From: Thozetella sp. PMI_491
Lineage: Eukaryota > Ascomycota > Sordariomycetes > Chaetosphaeriales > Chaetosphaeriaceae
Assembly: GCA_021432635.1 (NCBI GenBank)
Contig: MU270035.1
Coordinates: 186,001-250,000 of the forward strand
DNA length: 64,000 bases
Direction: 5' to 3'
Of the stretch, positions 58,018 to 64,000 are shown one piece after another. The notes beneath the pieces were generated by a model. The model searched no databases, was not told where the DNA came from, and was given only the letters and a program-made list of their open reading frames with translations. A program made the position numbers and the translations under genes. Position 1 is the stretch's first letter; each line of letters begins with the position of its first letter.

Positions 58018-58318
58018 GAGGGTGTGCACGTCCTGTGTAGGCAGAGAGAATCGAACCCTCTCTCATGAATCCATTGTCAAAAGAGAGGTCACTTAAACTC
58101 GAGAAACTCAAGGTTTAACAATTTAAAATAAATAGAGAGGTTCCGGGCTTGTCGATCCAATACTCATCCCACATCGTCTATCGTTTATCGTTGTGCACTT
58201 ATTTGTCAGCCCAAGCACGTATAATAACGGCGGCAACTCCTGTTCACAAACATAATAACAGCTTAGGATAGTTACTCCAGAGTGAAGAACTATTTACCAT
58301 TTCGATACTCCCTCCAAC
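58018..58318. other. no gene seen; upstream of NmrA-like gene
   Basis: AT-rich. A T-loop-like segment near 58043-58067 was examined as a tRNA and rejected. Confidence 0.4.
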
Positions 58319-59245
58319 ATGTCAAAAACACTTGCAGTATTCGGCGCCACGGGCCTACAAGGTGGTTCAGTTATCAAATACATTCTCAACGACCCAGTGC
58401 TCTCCAACATGTACAAGATCCGAGCCATTTCCCGCGACCTTGATTCGGAGAAGGCAAGGCAGCTCAAGGAAAAAGTCGAGGTTGTCCGGGGTGATGTGCT
58501 AGACCAGGCATCGCTCGAGAGCGTGTTGACCGGCGCGCATACCGTCTTCGCCATGACGACCCATTCTGTTAGCCCCAGCGATCAAAATACGGAATTCAAC
58601 GCTGCCAAGAGGATTGCAGATGTTGCTCTCGAGAAGGGCGTCGAGTACGTCATTTTCAGCACCCTGCCCTCCATCACGGTCCTTTCTCAGGGCAAATATA
58701 CCAATGTCATCCCGTTTGACGACAAGGCAAAGGCCGAGAAGTACATACGAGACCTCGGAATCAAGAGCGCCTTCTACGCACCGGCATTCTTCATGGAAAA
58801 CTTTCAGGGTCCGCTGTGGAAGCCCCAGCGGTCGGATGACGGCACCTGGGCAATACGCTTTCTCTCACCGCCTGAGACTAAACTGCCGTTTGTCGCCGCG
58901 AGCGAAGACTCAGGGAAATTCATTGGCTCCATCCTCGCGGAGCCGGATGCATATGAAGGCAAGACAGTCTGTGCCGCCGTCGCGTTCTACACCTTGGAGG
59001 AAATAGCAGCTATCTTGTCAAAGATGACGTATAAGCCCGTGGTATACAAGCGAGTTTCGGCCGAAGACTTCAAGAAGAGTTGGGACTATAGTCCTGAGAT
59101 GTTTGCCGAACTCTTCGGCTTTGTGGAGGAATTTGGCTACTTTGGGCTAAACTCTGAGAAGTCGGTTGCCTGGGCTGCCGAGCGCGCCCGAGGTCGGCTC
59201 ACCACCTTGGAGGAGTATTTGGAGAGACATCCTCTTCAACTTTGA
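58319..59245 (+). CDS. NmrA-like NAD(P)-binding protein
   Basis: Single exon, 308 aa. The Rossmann glycine motif VFGATGLQGGSVIKY lies at about 7-21, followed by IRAISRD, VRGDVLDQASLESVLTG, and AHTVFAMTTHS as in NmrA/HSCARG proteins. The atypical-SDR active site (Tyr-x3-Lys) is not evident; the region IFSTLPS..GKYTNV has Tyr but no clean YxxxK, as usual for NmrA-type sensors. Further on: AFYAPAFFMENFQ and the ending GLNSEKSVAWAAERAR. Members sense NAD(P) redox state and bind GATA factors, or act as quinone or isoflavone reductases. The neighbouring transcription regulator on the same strand, 301 bp upstream, is suggestive of co-function only. Confidence 0.92.
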   Translation: MSKTLAVFGATGLQGGSVIKYILNDPVLSNMYKIRAISRDLDSEKARQLKEKVEVVRGDVLDQASLESVLTGAHTVFAMTTHSVSPSDQNTEFNAAKRIADVALEKGVEYVIFSTLPSITVLSQGKYTNVIPFDDKAKAEKYIRDLGIKSAFYAPAFFMENFQGPLWKPQRSDDGTWAIRFLSPPETKLPFVAASEDSGKFIGSILAEPDAYEGKTVCAAVAFYTLEEIAAILSKMTYKPVVYKRVSAEDFKKSWDYSPEMFAELFGFVEEFGYFGLNSEKSVAWAAERARGRLTTLEEYLERHPLQL

Positions 59246-61240
59246 CGCCTGACAGATGCGAAAGTGTAATTCGTTATAGCATTCCACTCTGTTAGTCCAA
59301 TTTGCAGGAACAGTTAAAGTCCCGGTAGTTCTACGCAGAAGTATGGAAGGCCGAGGGGGAGGTTAAACGATCTCGAGATGTGGCGTGCTATTCAGCCGAC
59401 AATAGAGCAAACTGTAACCGTTGGTTTTAGATTCGCCGTCACTGACTGGTGTCTCATCTCCCTGCAGCCCCTGATGGCATTTCCTCTTTCGGCATTGAAT
59501 TGTCACAGGTAGCGTTTGTATCCCACCCAAAGCCATGGATTCGGCTATCATGGCCTGGGGTCGCTGGTGCTTCACCAATGGTTCTTAACCCGCTGGGGAA
59601 AGCCGCAAGAGTAATGTGGAAGCGATGGGCCAAAGAGACTGCAGCCATCGAGACGTGAGTCTTATTAGCCGACCAAGACTGGCGATACCTCCCTAGGATA
59701 CTTGCTGCGCCACTCAGCTTGAACGGCGATGGCGTGAACATGCGGCGGCACATCCACATGTTCGTTGCCTCGTGCTAGCATTAGCTCTTCGCAGCTGGCG
59801 GAGCGATTGGCCGATGGCCCCACGGCTCGCCGTTCCTCGTGACCGCCAGGAGACACCTTTCCGGCCATTGGATGAAACAAAAATCATGGTTCCTCTCGGA
59901 GGAACGCGTCCGCGGGGGACAGACGGGGAAGGACCCTGCTGGCACGCGTTGCTGTCGCGTCGAACGGTCGAGACATGACCCGCCAGAAAACGGATCATAC
60001 CGATTCGGGGTCGTAGATGCTGGATCGGGTTTCCAATCCATATCTCAAGTGGTATCGGCGAAGCCCGGCCTGGAACTCGGATGACTTTTGGCCAAGGGAG
60101 CGCCGGGACTTGGCACCAGGCGCAGAGCCTGGCCGAAAAAAAGCTGTGCACGGCAGTGACGTGTCACAGGCGGCAGGCGCTGTGCGGGAGCCTACTACCG
60201 AGGGCGTTTAGTGGGCACGGCCCAAGACCCTGGCGTCGAGCTCCCTCCACACCCTGCTGCACCGCCCTACCCAAACCCCCAGGGTTGGCTAACTGCCTAG
60301 CGACTTTGGCTACCTCGGCTCTGACGTCGTCGCCGCCGCCATTTGCTCGCCCGCGTGTTTGCCTGGGCGAGGTGTGATGCCAACCCATCTCGGATTTGAT
60401 TCATTTCCTGGCAGGGCGTGCATTCTCCCCCCATTCCACCGGGGGCTAGATTGACTTTCACTCAGACCCAGGGGCATCCATCATTTGTCCGCAAAAGGGG
60501 ACCTTTGACCCTGGCACCTGGCTCGAAACCCTTGGCTTTCCAATTGCGTATAGACACGCCAAAAAGCCGCCCAAGACCCCCGGGCTATTGAGGAACAATA
60601 ACACCCCAAGGTGTGGGTCAATAGGAAATAAGATCTCGCTCAGCCTCCAGGCCACCCCGCTGCCTTACTTAAAGCTGCCTGTCTCGACGGCGATCACCCC
60701 GCTGTTTTGCTTCTTCGCCTACCTCGTGCCGTCGTCGCAGCGATTTTTATTCTCTCGAGAAGCCTCATCTCGCTGTCGCATCTCTGGGGCACTTTTTTTC
60801 TTTTCTTCGCCATACCCTCCCCCTCGCCGTGTCGCACGGGTGTCGAGGTGACGGTGGTGGTGTCGACGTCATTTGACCAGAGCCCAAATCCCCTCCCACG
60901 CCCAGCCTTCGATTCCTAATCTCACCAGTCCGGCGCTCTCTATCCCAGGCTCCAGAGGCCCGGCGCACGAACGAGGTCGCGGTCCCCTCTGCCGACTCGA
61001 TACCTCCGCAGATTCAACGTCTGCATTCCACTTTCTCTCCTCCCGTCCTTCCTCCGATCCTCCCGAATTCCCTCGCTCGCGATCACAGCTGTCCCAGCAC
61101 TCTAGTGCTGCTCGATATTCTGCGCGAAGGAAGCGATGCCTTTTCGGCAACGAGTGGCACGGCGATTTGGCGACACTGTGAGCGCCCCTAACCTCTATTA
61201 AAATCCCTCCCTTTTAGATCGCGCCTTTCCTTTTGTCTTG
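59246..61240. other. 2-kb gene-poor stretch, includes leader of C48 gene
   Basis: No supported frame. The part from about 60650 on is C/T-rich and probably holds promoter and 5' UTR of the protease gene at 61241. Confidence 0.4.
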
Positions 61241-62425
61241 ATGGCGACTGCGGCGCCAGACAACGGCAAGGGTGTCGCGGTGAAGGACACAACCGACACC
61301 AAACGTGACGCCAAGATTCTCACGTTGAAGATGGCCTTGGCAGCTGGGAAGGCGCCTTTTCGTGCCAGATTTGTACGCGCGATCAGTCAAGTGAATGAAC
61401 GCACCTTGACCGAAGAGCTCGGCAGCATCGGTTCCCCTACCGAGAGCGACGAAGAATTTGATCTTCAATATGGGCCTTTTACGGCTTACACGCGGCTGAC
61501 CGCTCCCAATCAGCTTTCTGTGGGCTCCTCTTCCTCCGCGCCATACTTGTCATGTGAGTTCCCTCGTCTCGTCCGTCTCTACTCTTGTGCAAACTGTTGA
61601 CTGACGCTTGGCTCAGACTATGATATTCTCTGTGAGCATCTCCGTCTCAGACCCCGCTCTAAGCATGGCTGACACCATAAAAGTGACAAATGAAGATGTC
61701 AAGTCGCTCAAGTCGGACTGGCTGACCGACAATGTAAGCGTGCTTCCAAAGGACCGCAGGGCTGAAGCTGACTATTCGCCGCAAAATAGAACATTGCGTT
61801 TTGGGAGGAATGGCTTGAGCGCGAGATCCTGCCGCAGTATCCGCAGGCGCGGATATGCCTGCTGCGGCCGACTATGACGTTCATGATGATGCGCGCAGTC
61901 GACCTTGCTGCCATCGTCGACGCGCTGCCCAACTTCAGGAACGTCACGCACATCTTCCTTCCCATCAACGACAACCATGACACCACTCAGGGGGAGGGAG
62001 GCACGCATTGGTCGCTTCTCCTAGTGTCGGTCATCGATGGCATCGCGTTCCACTATGACAGCCTCCACGGCTCCAACTGGTCCGAGGCCCAGTCGTGCAC
62101 GCGAAAGCTGCAGCAAATCCTGGCCCACCAGCTCAAGATGAGCGTTAACATCCGCCTGCTTCAGCTGAACGACTGCCCCCAGCAGGAGAATATGAACGAC
62201 TGCGGCGTGTTCGTGTGCATCATCATGCGGCACCTCCTCATCAAGCGCCTGCTCAATGCGAACGCCAACGAGAAGGTGTCCATGTCGATGAAGGACAAGC
62301 GCATCGACAGCTATGGCGGCCGCAAGGAGATGCTCCGCATCATCGAGAGTCTGCGCAAGGAAGGCGAGCGGCGGCGCAGCGCCAGCCCCTACGCCACCTC
62401 CCGCACACCCCCGCGCATTGAGTGA
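61241..62425 (+). CDS. Ulp1/SENP8-like C48 cysteine protease
   Basis: Exons 61241-61553, 61617-61631 (15 nt), 61684-61733 and 61790-62425 (337 aa), introns 63, 52 and 56 bp. A 100-residue low-complexity N-terminus leads to the catalytic domain, PYLSYYDILLTNEDVKSL in spliced form, then DWLTDN-NIAFWEEWLERE. The triad is complete: His199 in GGTHWSLLLV, Asp216 in FHYDSLHG, and Cys264 in NMNDCGVFV, with the oxyanion Gln in CPQQEN. The C-terminal tail is Arg/Ser-rich. The spacing and the short domain are closest to SENP8/NEDP1, the NEDD8-removing branch, rather than to Ulp1/Ulp2; deSUMOylation remains possible. Confidence 0.93.
61617..61631 (+). other. 15-nt microexon of the C48 gene
   Basis: ACTATGATATTCTCT lies between GGCTCAG and GTGAGC. 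It supplies most of Y-Y-D-I-L-L, which is needed to enter the catalytic domain; flanking exons cannot be joined directly to give the family sequence. Confidence 0.75.
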
Positions 62426-62980
62426 CGGGGTCCCCGTAAGGACAGGAGGCACGCTGGGCATTTGCTTATGCGAGAACAGACGGGGAGACGACGGCCAGGA
62501 CCTGCGAGGAGTTAAGGAAAGGCAGAAGGGCAGAAAAGGCACTGCGAGGCGTTCAAGGGAAGATACGAATATCACGCAGTTACGGTTTATTTTCCCCCTT
62601 TGTATGGTTTAGTACAACGGCATATTTCATTTGAGCAAAAAACATCGGGTATATCGATTGCTTTCATGTCATGCTTTTTATGGAAAGGCTGTGAAGCCCA
62701 GAACAGCACCATCTTTAGCATGGCCGTAGCAGCCCGGCCTTGACCGGTGAACAGACCCCCGTGGTAGCCCTCAACCTGGGACAGGTCGATGGTGCCACCA
62801 TCGCCCAAACACCGTCCCTCGTGGAGCCTGAGATGAATTATGAACAACCGCCAAATGCTCTTGTCGTGAGGCGGCGCTCGGGTCTGGACATCAAGGCCTG
62901 GCCCGCCGAGGACGACATAGTCAGTGCCCAGAGAGTGAGATATCTCAAGCGGATGATATGCAAGCCACCCCCTGTATTCC
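62426..62980. other. convergent 3' flanks; no gene seen
   Basis: Between the C48 protease and the SLX9-like gene, which converge. Confidence 0.4.
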
Positions 62981-63696
62981 TCAGCTATTCGACATAAACG
63001 CAGGGTTCTGCTCCATGGTTGAGGATATAAAACTCCGCAGTGCTGCCCACCGGTTGGATGGGGCCGAGGCCGGGGCTGGCACTGACTCTGCCTGGGCTCC
63101 ATCTTTCTGCGACTCTTGCTGGCCAGAACCCGCTCCGCCCTTCTTCTTCTTTGTGGCGGCTTCCGGGGCAGCCTCTTTGACCGTCGCCAATTGCGCCAAG
63201 TTGAAGCTGAATCGCTGCATCTCGCCCCTCACCAGCTGCTCCTTGCGCTTCAGGGCACCGGGCCGGCTCTTGAGGCTGTGGTGTCGCACCTTGCCCTGCT
63301 TGGCCTGCTCGGCGTCCATGGACCCATCCATCTGCATGTCTTCCTTAATGTCCGCAAGCGCGTCGGCCATGGTCTCGAGCGTCGTGACGAGCTTCTTGCT
63401 CGGCCGCCGGCGCTTCTTGGCCGCGGGCTGCCGTGCCTTCTGGATCTTGGACACGAAGGCGCTGTGCTTGATGATCCGCTTGTCCTTTTTGCTGCTGAGG
63501 AAAGAGTCTGTCACGGTATTGTCTTCTCGGTGCACCTTGCGTGGCAGGGTCGGGTCTGCAAGCCGGGCAAGCGCCTTTTGACGGGCGGTGATGCGCTTGC
63601 GCGGGGCGGGAGCGGTCGGGGCCTAGATCGGAGGGTTCGCGTTAGTGAATCGGTTCTCTTGTCTTCCGAAGGAGTGACGTAAGAAACAAATACCAT
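62981..63696 (-). CDS. SLX9-like ribosome biogenesis protein
   Basis: Exons 63696-63694 and 63622-62981 (214 aa); the first coding exon is the ATG alone, followed by a 71-bp phase-0 intron (GTATTT to GATCTAG). The start MAPTAPAPRKRITARQKA matches the basic Slx9 N-terminus, followed by DSFLSSKKDKRIIKHSAFVS (the conserved block), a Lys/Arg patch (AAKKRRRPSKK), LADIKEDMQM, and the conserved KRKEQLVRGEMQRFSFNLAQ. It ends ALRSFISSTMEQNPAF, the typical Slx9 C-terminus. Yeast Slx9 is nucleolar and helps 18S rRNA processing and export of pre-40S particles. Convergent with the C48 gene. Confidence 0.9.
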
Positions 63697-64000
63697 ATTT
63701 GTGAAGTTTCTCTGGGATCTCTGGCGAGCTGCCTCTAAGCTTCCTGCTACAAGGATGGCGAGGTTGTGTCGAGCGCTGCTTCACCGGCGTGCTCTTGCTC
63801 GCCAACTTTTTAGCGGGGCACGGCGTGTGGGTGGGTGAGGGAGAGTTTCTGCTCACACTCACCGCTCTTCTCTGCCAGTCAATTACAATGCCACCCTGTA
63901 TCTCTGTTAGCTTGGTACAAGGCAGCTTCCAGCCAAATTTGAGGACGTGAAGCCAGTAAACGGCCTTGTAGGCTGGTTGTTTGCTCTTTTAGCTCGCTGC
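63697..64000. other. window end: SLX9 leader, possible upstream gene end
   Basis: A minus-strand frame stays open from about 63900 to a TAG at 63623, covering the SLX9 leader. It is protein-like in places (KKLASKSTPVKQRS, SSPEIPEKLHKYG) and could be the end of another gene cut by the window edge, but no motif is recognised. Confidence 0.25.

Noticed and set aside
58040..58130. tRNA candidate on the minus strand
   Set aside because: A T-arm-like GGTTCGATTC stem-loop is present, but no matching 5' acceptor strand, D-arm or anticodon arm is found at the right distance.
63623..63900. Separate gene on the minus strand over the SLX9 leader
   Set aside because: The frame is open but has no motif, and it ends at the acceptor of the SLX9 intron; kept only as a low-confidence note.

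Overview
The window is nuclear DNA of a filamentous ascomycete, most likely a Sordariomycete. The evidence is short introns (about 47-99 bp) with GTRNGT-type donors and CTAAC/CTGAC branch points, a lone 5S rRNA gene between protein genes (5S is dispersed in Pezizomycotina), and families typical of this group: PTH11-like rhodopsin-fold receptor, 2EXR, CmcJ/AsaB-like, DUF2235, NmrA, Dal5-type and DHA2 transporters, and a kexin-type repeat protein. I rebuilt exon structures by hand from splice sites and reading frame. No database search was run, so every family call rests on motif recognition.

Layout. 0.4-3.6 kb: alpha/beta hydrolase, XAP5/FAM50 nuclear protein, small membrane protein. 4.7 kb: 5S rRNA (minus). 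6.4-7.9 kb: three-exon gene of unknown family. 8.8-10 kb: secreted repeat protein with three kexin-like sites. 10-15.7 kb: gene-poor stretch. 15.7-24.7 kb: hydroxyacyl-CoA/L-gulonate dehydrogenase-like enzyme, a large glycosylated membrane protein and an 11-exon DHA2 transporter. 25.4-30.4 kb: arylsulfatase and a Dal5/Soa1/AstA-type permease transcribed divergently from one promoter region, a plausible sulfur-scavenging pair. 31.8-36 kb: cytochrome P450 and PTH11-like receptor. 36-39.3 kb: gene-poor. 39.3-46 kb: DUF2235 hydrolase, CmcJ/AsaB-like oxygenase, 2EXR protein, small cysteine-rich secreted protein. 46.3-52.6 kb: two secreted proteases (M20 carboxypeptidase S type and S8 subtilisin). 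53.3-64 kb: nuclear protein with a SUMO-interaction motif, C2H2/fungal_trans regulator, NmrA-like protein, Ulp1/SENP8-like C48 protease and SLX9-like ribosome-biogenesis protein.

Housekeeping genes (XAP5, 5S, SLX9, C48 protease) lie towards the ends. The middle 25-52 kb is mostly accessory: transport, secretion, oxidation and sensing. The most unusual items are the HHQGKG repeat precursor, a 9-nt microexon, a 15-nt microexon, a GC-AG intron, a 51-nt stop-free intron, and an SLX9 gene whose first coding exon is only the start codon.
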